A stretch of DNA of 64,000 nt, taken from positions 62,001 to 126,000 of the forward strand of contig NZ_BMMD01000007.1 of NCBI RefSeq assembly GCF_014645655.1, in the 5' to 3' direction. The notes below the pieces were generated by a model. That model was given only the letters and a program-made list of their open reading frames with translations. It made no database searches and was not told the origin of the DNA. The stretch comes from Agromyces bauzanensis. GTDB taxonomy: Bacteria; Actinomycetota; Actinomycetes; Actinomycetales; Microbacteriaceae. Numbering within the stretch: position 1 is the first letter of the stretch; every line of letters begins with the position of its first letter. Below are positions 7,596 to 18,405 of this stretch, piece after piece. The position numbers and the translations under genes were made by a program.

Positions 7596-8992
7596 TCAAG
7601 GAATTCCCACTGCCCGACCTCGGTGAGGGTCTCACCGAATCCGAGATCGTCGCCTGGCGGGTCGCCGTCGGCGACCACGTCGAACTCAACCAGATCATCG
7701 CCGATGTCGAGACGGCGAAGGCCGTCGTCGAGCTGCCGTCGCCCTACGAGGGCGTCATCACCGCGCTGCACGCGAAGGAGGGCGAGGTCGTCAACGTCGG
7801 CGAGCCGCTCTTCTCCTGCGACACGAATGGGGGAGCGGCGACCCAGCAGGCCGGGGTCGCCGAGCCTGCCGAAGCGGCCGCCCCTTCGACGGGCTCAGCG
7901 AGCGAGGCACTGGATGCCGCGCCGGAGCCGAACCTCGTGGGCTACGGGGCCCGCGACGAGGGCGGCCCGAAGCGGAGGCCGCGCCGCACGGCGCTCGCGG
8001 CCGACTTCGTTCCCGAGGCGCCGGCGCAGGAGGACGTCGCGGCCGTCGGCCCGGTGGAGACCCGGCTGGAGCCGCCGATGCGTCCCGAGCGTCCGCGCTC
8101 GACGCCGCCCGTGCGCAAGCTCGCACGCGACCTGGGCATCGACCTGGTCGGACTCACGGGCACGGGCGAGGGCGGGCTCATCACGCGCGCCGACGTGGAG
8201 GCGGCGGCATCCGTCACACAAGCGCCGGTCCCTGAGCCCACCGAAGGGAGCGTTCCCGCAGCGGCCGCTTCGACAGGCTCAGCGACCGCGCCCGCCGAGA
8301 CCCGCATTCCCATCAGGGGCATTCGCAGGCACACGGCCGCGGCGATGGTGGCGAGCGCGTTCACCGCTCCGCACGTGACGGAGTTCCTCACGGTCGACGT
8401 GACCGCAACCATGGAGCTCCTGCGGAGCATCCGGGACGACCGTGCCTTCGCGGGGCACAAGGTGACGCCGCTCACGGTCGCCGCCAAAGCCGTGTGCATT
8501 GCGGCGGCACGCACGCCCGAGGTCAACTCGCGCTGGGACGACGCGGCGCAGGAGATCGTGCAGTTCGGCGGCGTGAACCTCGGGATCGCCGCGGCGACCG
8601 ATCGGGGACTCGTGGTGCCGAACGTCAAGGGCGCCGAGCGGATGACCCTCATCGAGCTCGCAGACGCGATCGCCGCGCTCGCCGAAACCGCGCGGGCAGG
8701 CAAGACGAGCCCCGCCGACCTGTCGGGTGGCACGATCTCGATCACGAACATCGGCGTCTTCGGCATCGACGCGGGCACGCCGATCCTGAACCCGGGGGAG
8801 GCGGCCATCCTCGCGATGGGCGCCGTGCGTCGCCAGCCGTGGGAGCACCGGGGCGAGATCGCGTTGCGCGAGGTCATGACGCTGTCGCTGTCGTTCGACC
8901 ATCGCCTCGTCGACGGAGCGCAGGGCTCGCGCTTCCTCGCCGACATCGGCGCGATCCTCCGCGAACCGGGTCTCGCCCTGACCATGGCGTGA
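7592..8992 (+). CDS. bkdC: Dihydrolipoamide acyltransferase (E2) of the branched-chain dehydrogenase
   Basis: This 466-residue E2 transfers the acyl group from lipoyl-lysine to CoA. Order: one lipoyl domain (1-80) with the lipoylated lysine in VETAKAVVE near residue 43, a linker, a peripheral-subunit-binding domain (RKLARDLGIDLVGLTGTG), a second linker, and the catalytic domain ending with SFDHRLVDG near residue 437. Both linkers contain REP-like palindromes read in frame as PSTGSASE and STGSAT (see 7855-7903 and 8227-8287). The start overlaps the E1-beta stop by 4 bp. The E3 subunit must be supplied from elsewhere in the genome. Confidence 0.9.
   Translation: MIKEFPLPDLGEGLTESEIVAWRVAVGDHVELNQIIADVETAKAVVELPSPYEGVITALHAKEGEVVNVGEPLFSCDTNGGAATQQAGVAEPAEAAAPSTGSASEALDAAPEPNLVGYGARDEGGPKRRPRRTALAADFVPEAPAQEDVAAVGPVETRLEPPMRPERPRSTPPVRKLARDLGIDLVGLTGTGEGGLITRADVEAAASVTQAPVPEPTEGSVPAAAASTGSATAPAETRIPIRGIRRHTAAAMVASAFTAPHVTEFLTVDVTATMELLRSIRDDRAFAGHKVTPLTVAAKAVCIAAARTPEVNSRWDDAAQEIVQFGGVNLGIAAATDRGLVVPNVKGAERMTLIELADAIAALAETARAGKTSPADLSGGTISITNIGVFGIDAGTPILNPGEAAILAMGAVRRQPWEHRGEIALREVMTLSLSFDHRLVDGAQGSRFLADIGAILREPGLALTMA
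7855..7903. repeat. REP-like palindrome inside the first E2 linker
   Basis: An imperfect inverted repeat: the left half holds GAGCCTGCCGAAG (7862-7874) and the right half TTCGACGGGCTCAGCGAGC (7885-7903). It matches the REP word GAGCCTGTCGAAG found at 8227-8287 and after pnp. It is read through as linker residues about 89-104. Confidence 0.6.
8227..8287. repeat. REP-like bipartite palindrome inside the second E2 linker
   Basis: The left half is GGTCCCTGAGCCCACCGAAG at 8227-8246 and the right half TTCGACAGGCTCAGCGACC at 8269-8287. The two are near-complementary and would form a hairpin. It is translated as a Pro/Ala/Ser-rich stretch (residues about 212-233) between the subunit-binding and catalytic domains. 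Confidence 0.7.
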
Positions 8993-9020
8993 GTCCGCGA
9001 TCGGCGAGAGGATGGGCCGT

Positions 9021-9329
9021 ATGGACGAACGCAACATCCTCTCGCCGGCGGACACGGCCGACGAGCTCGACGGCACGGCGTTCCGGCATACGCAGGACCA
9101 CCTGGTGGCCGCCTTCGCGACGGCGGACTTCCGGAGTGCCGTGCGCCTGCTCGACGCGGTGGCGGTCGTCGCCGACGAGCTGAACCACCACCCCGACGTT
9201 CGGCTCGGCTGGGGCCGGGTGGAGTTCGCGCTCACCTCGCACGATGTGGGCGGCGTCACGCTGCGCGACGTGAAGCTCGCCCGTCGCGTCGGCGAGATCG
9301 CCGCGAAGCACGGGGCGAAGCCGGCCTGA
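9021..9329 (+). CDS. Pterin-4a-carbinolamine dehydratase family protein
   Basis: This 102-residue protein matches the PCD/DCoH fold. The active-site signature is LNHHPDVRLGWGRVEFALTS (His56-His57 by count), then HDVGGVTLRDVKLARRVGEI. The enzyme dehydrates 4a-hydroxytetrahydropterin and supports pterin recycling for aromatic amino-acid hydroxylases; in bacteria without those enzymes the role is unclear. The ATG at 9021 was chosen because GAGAGG lies about 9 bases upstream, while an in-frame ATG at 9012 has no room for a Shine-Dalgarno. It follows E2 by 28 bp and may be read from the same transcript. Confidence 0.85.
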   Translation: MDERNILSPADTADELDGTAFRHTQDHLVAAFATADFRSAVRLLDAVAVVADELNHHPDVRLGWGRVEFALTSHDVGGVTLRDVKLARRVGEIAAKHGAKPA

Positions 9330-9421
9330 CCGGCCGGACATGCCGCTGCGAACCTGCCTGCTGCGATGCCGCCGGGTGCGAACGAGTCGGAACCCGGAGA
9401 CCGCCGGCCGGATGGATGCGG

Positions 9422-9902
9422 TCAGTCGAGTCGGTAGCTGAGCTCCTCGATCTCGGTGCCGCGCGCATTCGCGTAGCCCGTCGTGCTGCCCGTCCGCCGG
9501 AAGCCGAGCTTCTCGAGCACCGCGATCGACGCCGCATTGTCGGCCGCCACACGGGCGCGCGGGCCGGTCGCGCACGACGCCGAGGAAGAGGCGCATCGTC
9601 CGCGTCGCGATGCCCCCGTGCCAGTGCGCCGGGTCGATCCAAGTGGTGACCTCGGCCTCGTCGTCTTCGAACCAGCGGGCGACGCTGCCCACGATCTCGC
9701 CGTCGGCGCGCGCGGTGCGGGCATCGACGTCGGGGTCGCCGAGCAGGCGCCGCCAGTGCGCGTCGAACGTCGCGCGGTCGGTGGGGTTGGGCGCCGTGAA
9801 CGCGGCCATGCGCACGGCCTCGGCGTGCTGCTCGAACGCGAACAGTGCATCGAGATCCCCGTCGCGGGTGACGCGCAGGGTCACGACATGAGGCTTGCCC
9901 AT
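9422..9902 (-). pseudogene. Frameshifted GNAT acetyltransferase
   Basis: The N-terminal part ([20 protein letters not shown] to TRTMRLFLGVVRDRPAR) and the C-terminal part (RVAADNAASIAVLEKLGFRR to SYRLD) together form one complete GNAT N-acyltransferase, but they lie in different frames. The switch is near 9550-9562, in a run of GC doublets; dropping one base restores the gene. The intact product would be about 160 residues with the acetyl-CoA-binding region near the break. GGAGGAG lies 6 bases before the ATG at 9902, which is inside the 3' end of the upstream TetR gene, so the two were coupled. This is either a recent inactivation or a one-base assembly error. Confidence 0.7.
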
Positions 9903-10516
9903 GTCATCTCCTCCAGGATGCCGCGGATGGTGCCGTCGGCGGGTCGGCGCCCAGGGATGCGGGCGCTGTGCGGAGTGGAGTTCAGCAGTCCGAAGGCGGC
10001 GTGTGCCCGGAACCTGAGCTCCGCCTCGGCCCGGTCGGGCCGGAGTCGGGAGAGGATGTCGACCCAGTGCTCCACGTAGCGTCGCTGCAGCGAGCGCACC
10101 TCGTGCCGTGCCTCGCGGTCGAGGCGGTCGAGCTCGCGATCCTGCACGACGATGACATCGGCGTCGCCGAGCGCGAAGTCGACGTGGAAGCGGATGAGCG
10201 AGCGAAGCGCGCCGGCGGGGTCGGGCGACGACGCGAGCACGCGCTCGGCTCCGTCGACCAGGGTGCGGCTCGCACCCTGCAGGATGGCGGCGAGCACGGC
10301 GGCCTTGCCAGGGAAGTGCCGGTAGACGGCCGGGCCCCTGACGCCGACCGCGGTGCCGAGGTCCTCGATGGTGACGCCAGCGTACCCGCGCTCCGCGAAG
10401 AGGGTCGCGGCGGCCGTGAGGATCGCGGCGCGGCGATCGGCCTTCTGGCGACCGCGCTCGGTGCGCGGCAGGTCGCCATCGGCGACGGAGCCGTGCGCGT
10501 CGAGGGGGCTTGCCAT
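9881..10516 (-). CDS. TetR family regulator of the leucine-catabolism genes
   Basis: This 211-residue TetR protein has an N-terminal HTH at about 25-75 ([20 protein letters not shown], then [20 protein letters not shown]) and an all-helical ligand domain. It diverges from the methylcrotonyl-CoA carboxylase beta gene. The 102-bp gap holds two copies of a GTTAGTG-NN-CACTAAC operator, and the same operator recurs before the alpha-subunit gene at 13677-13718. The position parallels the TetR gene (Rv2506) beside the M. tuberculosis leucine cluster. Repression relieved by an acyl-CoA is an inference from relatives of this kind. Confidence 0.87.
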   Translation of the reverse strand: MASPLDAHGSVADGDLPRTERGRQKADRRAAILTAAATLFAERGYAGVTIEDLGTAVGVRGPAVYRHFPGKAAVLAAILQGASRTLVDGAERVLASSPDPAGALRSLIRFHVDFALGDADVIVVQDRELDRLDREARHEVRSLQRRYVEHWVDILSRLRPDRAEAELRFRAHAAFGLLNSTPHSARIPGRRPADGTIRGILEEMTWASLMS

Positions 10517-10520
10517 GTCG

Positions 10521-10564
10521 GTGGGTGCTCGCTAACATCGGGAATCGAGTTAGTGCACACTAAC
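10521..10564. promoter_or_regulatory. Paired TetR operators between the regulator and the carboxylase beta gene
   Basis: GTTAGTG-CA-CACTAAC at 10549-10564 has perfect 7-bp arms. A weaker copy, GTGGGTG-CT-CGCTAAC, is at 10521-10536, with centres 28 bp apart. Both match the sites at 13677-13718, giving the consensus GTTAGYG-NN-CRCTAAC. Confidence 0.75.
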
Positions 10565-10618
10565 CGAAATCGCGTGCCCCGCACAAGGGGCGCGCCGTCG
10601 ACGGAGACAGGTGGACGG

Positions 10619-12226
10619 ATGACGACCCTCACGACGGCCATCGACCCGGCGAGCGAGCCGTCGCGTCGGAACGCGACCGGACACGCCGAGCTCGTCGAGG
10701 AGCTTCGTGAGAAGCTCGCCGCCGCCGCGCTCGGTGGGCCCGAGGGATCCCGCGTACGCCATGTCGCCCGCGGGAAGCTGTTGCCGCGCGACCGCGTCGA
10801 CCGACTGCTCGACGAGGGCAGCCCGTTCCTGGAGCTCTCGCCGCTCGCCGCCGACGGCCTCTACGACGGCGACTCGCCGGGCGCCGGCATCATCACGGGC
10901 GTCGGGCTCGTGAACGGCCGACCGGTCATGGTGGTCTGCAACGACGCGACCGTCAAGGGCGGCACGTACTACCCGATGACGGTCAAGAAGCACCTCCGCG
11001 CCCAGGAGGTCGCCCGCGAGCACCGGCTGCCATGCGTCTACCTCGTCGACTCGGGCGGGGCGTTCCTGCCCCTGCAGGACGAGGTGTTCCCCGACCGCGA
11101 CCACTTCGGCCGCATCTTCTACAACCAGGCCCAGCTGTCGTCGCTGCGCATCCCGCAGCTCGCCGCGGTGCTCGGGTCGTGCACGGCGGGCGGCGCCTAC
11201 GTGCCGGCCATGAGCGACGAGACCGTCATCGTGCGGAACCAGGGCACGATCTTCCTCGGCGGCCCGCCGCTCGTGAAGGCCGCGATCGGCGAGGTGGTCA
11301 CCCCAGAGGAGCTCGGCGGCGGTGACCTCCATTCGCGCGTCTCGGGCGTCACCGACCACCTCGCCGACGACGACGAGCACGCGCTCGAACTGGTGCGGGA
11401 CATGGTCGCGACCCTCCCCGAGCCGGCTCCGCGAGCGTGGGCGGTGCGCGAGTCGCGCCCACCCGCCGTCGATCCCGCCGGCCTCACCGCGGCCGTGCCG
11501 GTCGACGTGCAGCGGCCCTACGACGTGCGCGAGATCATCGCCCGGCTCGTCGACGGCAGCGAGTTCGCCGAGTTCAAGCCCGAGTACGGCGACACCCTCG
11601 TCACGGGGTTCGCGCACCTCGACGGGCATCCGGTCGGCATCGTCGCGAACAACGGCGTGCTGTTCAGCGAGTCCGCCATGAAGGGCGCGCACTTCATCGA
11701 GCTGTGCGACCAGCGCGGCATCCCGCTGCTTTTCCTGCAGAACATCTCGGGCTTCATGGTCGGCCGGGACGCCGAGGCCGGCGGCATCGCCAAGCACGGC
11801 GCCAAGATGGTCACCGCGGTCGCGACGACTCGCGTGCCGAAGCTCACGGTCGTCATCGGCGGTTCGTTCGGCGCGGGCAACTACTCCATGTGCGGGCGCG
11901 CCTACTCGCCCCGGTTCCTCTGGATGTGGCCGAACGCGCGCATCTCGGTCATGGGCGGTGAGCAGGCGGCATCCGTGCTCTCGACCGTGAAACGCGACCA
12001 GCTCGCGGTGCGCGGCGAGGAGTGGCCGGAGGCTGCGGAGCAGGCGTTCCGCGAACCGATCCGCGCGCAGTACGAGCAGCAGGGCAGCCCCTACCATTCG
12101 ACGGCGCGAATGTGGGACGACGGCATCATCGACCCCGCCGACACCCGCACGGTGCTCGGCCTCGCCATCGAGCTCGCGAGCCGCACGCCGCTGCCCGAGC
12201 CGGCATTCGGCCTGTTCCGGATGTGA
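10619..12226 (+). CDS. accD1: Methylcrotonyl-CoA carboxylase carboxyltransferase (beta) subunit
   Basis: This 535-residue carboxyltransferase moves CO2 from biotin to 3-methylcrotonyl-CoA in leucine breakdown. Both crotonase-like halves are present. The N-half has [32 protein letters not shown] and [15 protein letters not shown]; the C-half has [40 protein letters not shown] and [17 protein letters not shown]. The last block is typical of methylcrotonyl- rather than propionyl-CoA carboxylases. The ATG at 10619 has AGGTGG immediately upstream. The partner biotin carboxylase is encoded 1.5 kb downstream, beyond two unrelated genes. Control by the divergent TetR is likely from the operators at 10521-10564. 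Confidence 0.92.
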   Translation: MTTLTTAIDPASEPSRRNATGHAELVEELREKLAAAALGGPEGSRVRHVARGKLLPRDRVDRLLDEGSPFLELSPLAADGLYDGDSPGAGIITGVGLVNGRPVMVVCNDATVKGGTYYPMTVKKHLRAQEVAREHRLPCVYLVDSGGAFLPLQDEVFPDRDHFGRIFYNQAQLSSLRIPQLAAVLGSCTAGGAYVPAMSDETVIVRNQGTIFLGGPPLVKAAIGEVVTPEELGGGDLHSRVSGVTDHLADDDEHALELVRDMVATLPEPAPRAWAVRESRPPAVDPAGLTAAVPVDVQRPYDVREIIARLVDGSEFAEFKPEYGDTLVTGFAHLDGHPVGIVANNGVLFSESAMKGAHFIELCDQRGIPLLFLQNISGFMVGRDAEAGGIAKHGAKMVTAVATTRVPKLTVVIGGSFGAGNYSMCGRAYSPRFLWMWPNARISVMGGEQAASVLSTVKRDQLAVRGEEWPEAAEQAFREPIRAQYEQQGSPYHSTARMWDDGIIDPADTRTVLGLAIELASRTPLPEPAFGLFRM

Positions 12227-12233
12227 CCCGGCC

Positions 12234-12962
12234 TCACTGGGCGGATGCCGCGGCAGCCCGCCGCACCTCGCGCACGGCCTCGTCGACGCCGCGGTTCCAC
12301 GGCGTGCCGTGTCCGGGCAGCACCCACGTCGCCCCGAGTCCCTCGAGGCGAGCGAGCGACGCGACGGCGCCGCCGGGGTCGTCGGTGAACGGTGCGGGCT
12401 GCGGGCCGGCGGACCCCGTGAGCACGTGTCGCGTGGTGAGGGCGTCGCCCACGAACACGGCGTCGGCCACGGGCACGTGGATCGCGATCGAGCCGGGGGA
12501 GTGCCCGGGAACTCCGATGATGCGCGGCGAACCGGGCAGGTCGAGCACCTCGCCGTCGCGCACGGTGACGACCTCGGCGAGCGGCGTCGTCTTCAGGCCG
12601 TTCTTGCGCATCGCGTACCAGAGGAACCGCGCTGTGGCCCCGATCCTCATGGGTCCCCACGCCGGCCTGGTCGACTCCTCGCCGCGGGCGCGTGCCGCGT
12701 CGGCCTCGTGTACGTACACCGGCACCCCGTGGTCTCGGCGGAGCCGCTCGGCGAAGCCGATGTGATCGGAGTCGCCATGGGTGAGCACCACGCCGCGCAC
12801 GTCGTCGAGCGTGCGGCCTATGGCGGCGAGCTCCGCCAGGAGATCCTTCCACTGGCCGGCGAGGCCGGCGTCGATGATCGTGACGCCCTCGGGCGTGTCG
12901 ACGAGGTAGACGGCGATGATGTCGTTGCCGATGCGGTGGAGGGCGGGCGCGAACTGCATCAT
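12234..12962 (-). CDS. Metallo-beta-lactamase fold hydrolase
   Basis: This MBL-fold protein of about 242 residues has the metal-binding motif read as LTHGDSDHIGF, in which the second histidine of HxHxDH is replaced by Asp. That variant is common in uncharacterised actinobacterial members. Further metal-site blocks are IIGVPGHSPGSI, VFVGDAL and VLPGHGTPW. No signal peptide is seen, so it is probably cytoplasmic; the substrate is unknown. Two adjacent ATGs (12962 and 12959) both suit GAGG upstream. It diverges from a TetR gene through an ATAGCTAT operator region, which suggests a self-contained resistance or detoxification pair. The pair sits between the two carboxylase subunit genes. Confidence 0.82.
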   Translation of the reverse strand: MMQFAPALHRIGNDIIAVYLVDTPEGVTIIDAGLAGQWKDLLAELAAIGRTLDDVRGVVLTHGDSDHIGFAERLRRDHGVPVYVHEADAARARGEESTRPAWGPMRIGATARFLWYAMRKNGLKTTPLAEVVTVRDGEVLDLPGSPRIIGVPGHSPGSIAIHVPVADAVFVGDALTTRHVLTGSAGPQPAPFTDDPGGAVASLARLEGLGATWVLPGHGTPWNRGVDEAVREVRRAAAASAQ

Positions 12963-12995
12963 GCGACCTCGATTCAGGATGTCGTGGGGATCATG

Positions 12996-13035
12996 GCTAT
13001 GATACATAGCTATGATGGCTACGGTCAATAGCTAT
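12996..13035. promoter_or_regulatory. ATAGCTAT operator pair between the MBL hydrolase and TetR genes
   Basis: The 8-bp palindrome ATAGCTAT occurs at 13006-13013 and 13028-13035, with centres 22 bp apart. GCTATG (12996-13001) and CATAGC (13005-13010) add an inverted repeat. This AT-rich stretch separates divergent genes and is the likely binding site of the TetR encoded at 13087. Confidence 0.6.
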
Positions 13036-13086
13036 GATGTTTGCGAAGCGACGAGTCCAGGAGGACGAGTCCAGGAGGGGGCATCG

Positions 13087-13671
13087 ATGCCGACACCGGA
13101 GCGTACGTCGCTCGACGAGATCGTCGGGGCGGGGCGCGACCTGCTCGAATCCGGTGGGCTCGACGGGCTCACGATGCAGGCGGTCGCGCACCGGGTGGGC
13201 GTGCGCGCGCCGTCGCTCTACAAGCGGGTGCGCAATCGCAACGAGCTCATCGCCCTGATCGCCCACGCGACGGTCCGTGAGCTCGGCGCGCGCGTCGACG
13301 CCGCCGCGGGGGATCCCGACGGCGATCCGCGACCAGCGCTCCGCCGCGTCGCCCGCGCCGCTCGCGACTTCGCGCACGAGCGACCCGCCGGATTCCGACT
13401 GGTCTTCACGCCGGGCGCGGAACCGCGTCTCGACACCGACGCGCTCGAGGCGTCGATCGCCCCGGTGCTGCGGCTGGCATCGGGTCTCGCGGGGGAGGAG
13501 CACGCTCTCGACGCGACGCGCACGTTCACCGCGTGGCTCACCGGGTTCGTGAGCATGGAGCTCGCGGGCGCGTTCCGGCTCGGCGGCGACGTCGAGCGCG
13601 CGTTCGAGTTCGGCCTCGCCCGGCTCACGAGCGCCTTCGCCGACGGGCTTCGGGATCGCGGTCTCTTGTGA
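13087..13671 (+). CDS. TetR family regulator with WHG-type C-terminal domain
   Basis: This 194-residue regulator has an HTH at about 10-60 (AGRDLLESGGLDGLTMQAVA, then VRAPSLYKRVRNRNELIALI). Its C-terminal domain resembles the TetR_C_33 (WHG) group (TFTAWLTGFVSMELAGAF). GGAGGGGG lies about 7 bases before the chosen ATG. It probably represses itself and the divergent MBL hydrolase through the ATAGCTAT sites. Its stop lies only 5 bp before the operators of the leucine-catabolism TetR, so this pair looks inserted into that operon. Confidence 0.86.
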   Translation: MPTPERTSLDEIVGAGRDLLESGGLDGLTMQAVAHRVGVRAPSLYKRVRNRNELIALIAHATVRELGARVDAAAGDPDGDPRPALRRVARAARDFAHERPAGFRLVFTPGAEPRLDTDALEASIAPVLRLASGLAGEEHALDATRTFTAWLTGFVSMELAGAFRLGGDVERAFEFGLARLTSAFADGLRDRGLL

Positions 13672-13676
13672 ATTCA

Positions 13677-13718
13677 GTTAGCGAGCACTAACATCAGGTC
13701 CGGTCAGTGTGCGCTAAC
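13677..13718 (+). promoter_or_regulatory. Two TetR operators before the carboxylase alpha gene
   Basis: GTTAGCG-AG-CACTAAC at 13677-13692 and GTCAGTG-TG-CGCTAAC at 13703-13718 match the operator at 10549-10564 with at most one mismatch per half. Centres are 26 bp apart. They indicate that the second half of the leucine cluster has its own promoter under the same TetR. Confidence 0.75.
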
Positions 13719-13763
13719 TGATCCGTGGCGCGCGGTCCTGCAGAGAGGCGGATGGAGACGCTC

Positions 13764-15806
<2,043 letters not shown>

Positions 15807-15816
15807 GGAGCACCCC

Positions 15817-16980
15817 ATGCAGTACCAGCTGAGCGACGAGGAGCAGGAGCTCTACGACACGGTCTGCGACTTCGCCGACACGGTGGTCGCCCCGCAGTCG
15901 TACGAGGCCGACCGCACCCACTCGCTGTCCATGGAGGTCGTCGGGCAGATGGGCGAGATGGGCCTGTTCGGCCTGCCCTTCCCCGAGGAGGTCGGCGGCC
16001 AGGGCGGCGATTACCTGGCGCTGTGCCTCGCCATCGAGGCACTCGGTCGCGTCGACCAGTCGATCGCGATCACGCTCGAGGCGGCCGTGGGCCTGGGTGC
16101 GATGCCGGTCTACCGGCACGGCACCGACGAGCAGAAGGCCGAGTACCTGCCCGACCTCCTGGCCGGGCGCGCCCTGGCCGGGTTCGGCCTGACCGAGCCC
16201 GAGGCCGGCTCCGACGCGGGCGCCACGCGCACGACCGCCGTGCTCGACCGCGACGAGTGGGTCGTCAACGGCTCGAAGCAGTTCATCACCAACTCGGGCA
16301 CGCCCATCACGCGATTCGTCACGGTCGCGGCCGTCACCGGTGAGCGGACCCGCCACGACGGTTCCACCGACAAGGAGCTGTCGACCATCATCGTGCCGAA
16401 CGGCACGCCGGGGTTCACGGTCGGGCCCGGCTACGACAAGTCGGGCTGGCGCGCCTCCGACACGCATCCGCTGACCTTCGACGGCGTCCGGGTGCCGTCA
16501 GCCAACCTGCTCGGCGAGCGCGGCCGCGGCTTCGCCAACTTCCTGCGCACCCTCGATGAGGGCCGCATCGCGATCGCGGCCCTCGCCACGGGCGCCGCAC
16601 AGGGATGCCTCGATGAGGCCGTCGCCTACGCGAAGACGCGCAACGTGTTCGGCGTCCCCATCGCGTCTCATCAGTACATCGCCTTCACCATCGCGCAGAT
16701 GCAGGCGCGCGTGCACACCGCCCGCCTCGCCTGGCACGACGCCGCCCGTCGCGCCGACGCAGGCCTGCCCTTCAAGAAGGAGGCTGCGATGGCGAAGCTC
16801 GTCTCGAGCGACGCGGCCATGCTCAACGCCCGCGACGCCACCCAGATCTTCGGCGGCATGGGGTTCATGAACGAGACGCTCGTCGCCAGGCACTACCGTG
16901 ATTCGAAGATCCTCGAGATCGGCGAGGGCACGAACGAGGTGCAGCTCATGGTCATCGCGCGCGAGCTGGGCATCGGCTAG
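15817..16980 (+). CDS. Acyl-CoA dehydrogenase (likely isovaleryl/branched-chain acyl-CoA)
   Basis: This 387-residue FAD flavoenzyme oxidises an acyl-CoA to the 2-enoyl-CoA and passes electrons to ETF. The family blocks [38 protein letters not shown] and [19 protein letters not shown] are intact. Glu370 in GEGTNE is at the standard catalytic-base position. True isovaleryl-CoA dehydrogenases usually have a small residue there and place the base elsewhere, so a broader short branched-chain specificity, as in the FadE19 and AcdH groups, is likely. GGAG lies 6 bases before the ATG, 10 bp after the carboxylase alpha gene. Confidence 0.88.
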   Translation: MQYQLSDEEQELYDTVCDFADTVVAPQSYEADRTHSLSMEVVGQMGEMGLFGLPFPEEVGGQGGDYLALCLAIEALGRVDQSIAITLEAAVGLGAMPVYRHGTDEQKAEYLPDLLAGRALAGFGLTEPEAGSDAGATRTTAVLDRDEWVVNGSKQFITNSGTPITRFVTVAAVTGERTRHDGSTDKELSTIIVPNGTPGFTVGPGYDKSGWRASDTHPLTFDGVRVPSANLLGERGRGFANFLRTLDEGRIAIAALATGAAQGCLDEAVAYAKTRNVFGVPIASHQYIAFTIAQMQARVHTARLAWHDAARRADAGLPFKKEAAMAKLVSSDAAMLNARDATQIFGGMGFMNETLVARHYRDSKILEIGEGTNEVQLMVIARELGIG

Positions 16981-16991
16981 GAGGTCCCGAC

Positions 16992-17531
16992 ATGTCGGAC
17001 GTCCCGATGCGCGAGATCGTGGAGCGCGGACTCTGGTTCGAGGAGTTCGAGGAGGGCGTGCGCTACCTGCATCGCCCCGGCCGCACCGTGACCGAGGCCG
17101 ACAACGTGCTCTTCACGACCCTCACGATGAACCCGCAGCCCCTGCACCTCGATGCGGCGTGGTCGGCCGGCCAGCCGTTCGGACAGCCGCTCGTGAACTC
17201 GCTGTTCACGCTGTCGACGCTCGTGGGCCAGTCCGTGAGCCAGCTCACCCGCGGCACCCTCGTGGCGAACCTGGGCTTCGGCGCCGTCGCGTTCCCGCAC
17301 CCGGTGTTCGTCGGCGACACCCTCTACGGCGAGAGCGTCGTGGAGTCGAAGCGGCTCTCGTCGTCGCGGCCGGGCGAAGGCATCGTGGTGCTCGCGCACA
17401 CGGCGCGGAACCAGGACGGCGTGGTCGTGGCCACGGCGTCGCGCACCATGCTCGTGTGGACGCGCGAGGCCGGCGAGCAGGCATCAGGCGCAGCCGGGGC
17501 ATCCGGAGCCGAAGGCGGGGCGAACGGATGA
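16992..17531 (+). CDS. MaoC-family (R)-specific enoyl-CoA hydratase
   Basis: This 179-residue hotdog-fold protein has the hydratase-like stretch [20 protein letters not shown] followed by PLHLDAAWS, the catalytic Asp/His region of MaoC hydratases, and a low-complexity Ala/Gly tail. In M. tuberculosis the homologous pair Rv2499c-Rv2498c hydrates 3-methylglutaconyl-CoA or itaconyl-CoA to the (R)-product and then cleaves it. By gene order this protein is the Rv2499c counterpart. The ATG is 11 bp after the dehydrogenase stop. The stop overlaps the next gene by 4 bp. Confidence 0.85.
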   Translation: MSDVPMREIVERGLWFEEFEEGVRYLHRPGRTVTEADNVLFTTLTMNPQPLHLDAAWSAGQPFGQPLVNSLFTLSTLVGQSVSQLTRGTLVANLGFGAVAFPHPVFVGDTLYGESVVESKRLSSSRPGEGIVVLAHTARNQDGVVVATASRTMLVWTREAGEQASGAAGASGAEGGANG

Positions 17532-18343
17532 GGCACCCGCCGTTCCGGTTCGGGCCCGCGCTGCTGTTCTGCCCCGCCGACCGGCCCGATCGGTACGAGA
17601 AGGCCGCGGGGCGGGCCGACGCGGTGATCCTCGACCTCGAGGACGCCGTCGCCGAGGACGCCAAGCACGAGGCGCGACTCGCCCTTGTCGAGTCGACGCT
17701 CGATCCCGAGCGCGTGATCGTGCGGGTCAATCCCGCTTCCACGCCGCACCTCGCCGACGACCTCGCCGCGCTCCGGGCCACCGACTACCGCACCGTCATG
17801 CTCGCCAAGTGCGAGGGCACCCCCGATCTCGTCGAACTGGCGGAGCTCGAGGTCATCGCCCTCTGCGAGACCGCCCGCGGCGTCGTGGCGGCCGACGAGG
17901 TTGCGCAGCTGCCGAACGTGTCGGGCCTCATGTGGGGCGCCGAGGACCTGGTGGCGTCGCTCGGCGGCTCCTCGAGCCGTCACGCCGACGGCCGGTACCG
18001 CGACGTCGCCGTGCACGCCCGCTCGCGGGTGCTCCTCGCGGCGGGAGCGAACGGCATCGCCGCAATCGACGCCGTGCACCTCGGCATCGGCGACACCTTG
18101 GGCCTCGCGTCCGAGGCGGAGGATGCCGCGGCGCTCGGATTCGCCGCGACGGCGTGCATCCATCCGGCCCAGGTGGCGGTCGTGCGCGACGCGTACCGGC
18201 CGAGCTCCGAGCGCCTCGCGTGGGCCCGCGACGTGCTCGCCGCGGCCGAGGGCGGTCCCGGCGTATTCGCGTTCCGGGGCGGCATGGTCGACGCGCCCGT
18301 GCTGCGCCAGGCCGAGGCGATCGTGCGGCGCGCGGGGCGCTGA
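17528..18343 (+). CDS. CitE-like beta-hydroxyacyl-CoA lyase (HpcH/HpaI family)
   Basis: This 271-residue TIM-barrel lyase has the family markers [38 protein letters not shown], the metal/substrate arginine in VIVRVNP, and [15 protein letters not shown]. It belongs with CitE-like proteins such as M. tuberculosis Rv2498c, reported to cleave (R)-HMG-CoA and citramalyl-CoA. In this operon it would release acetoacetate and acetyl-CoA at the end of leucine catabolism. Translation is coupled to the MaoC gene (ATGA). The cluster ends here, and no obvious terminator hairpin is seen in the 62-bp convergent gap that follows. Confidence 0.87.
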   Translation: MRHPPFRFGPALLFCPADRPDRYEKAAGRADAVILDLEDAVAEDAKHEARLALVESTLDPERVIVRVNPASTPHLADDLAALRATDYRTVMLAKCEGTPDLVELAELEVIALCETARGVVAADEVAQLPNVSGLMWGAEDLVASLGGSSSRHADGRYRDVAVHARSRVLLAAGANGIAAIDAVHLGIGDTLGLASEAEDAAALGFAATACIHPAQVAVVRDAYRPSSERLAWARDVLAAAEGGPGVFAFRGGMVDAPVLRQAEAIVRRAGR

Positions 18344-18405
18344 GCCCCGCGGGCGACGGCGAACGCAGCGGATGCCGCGACACGAGGCCGCGCCATCCCC
18401 CCGTC

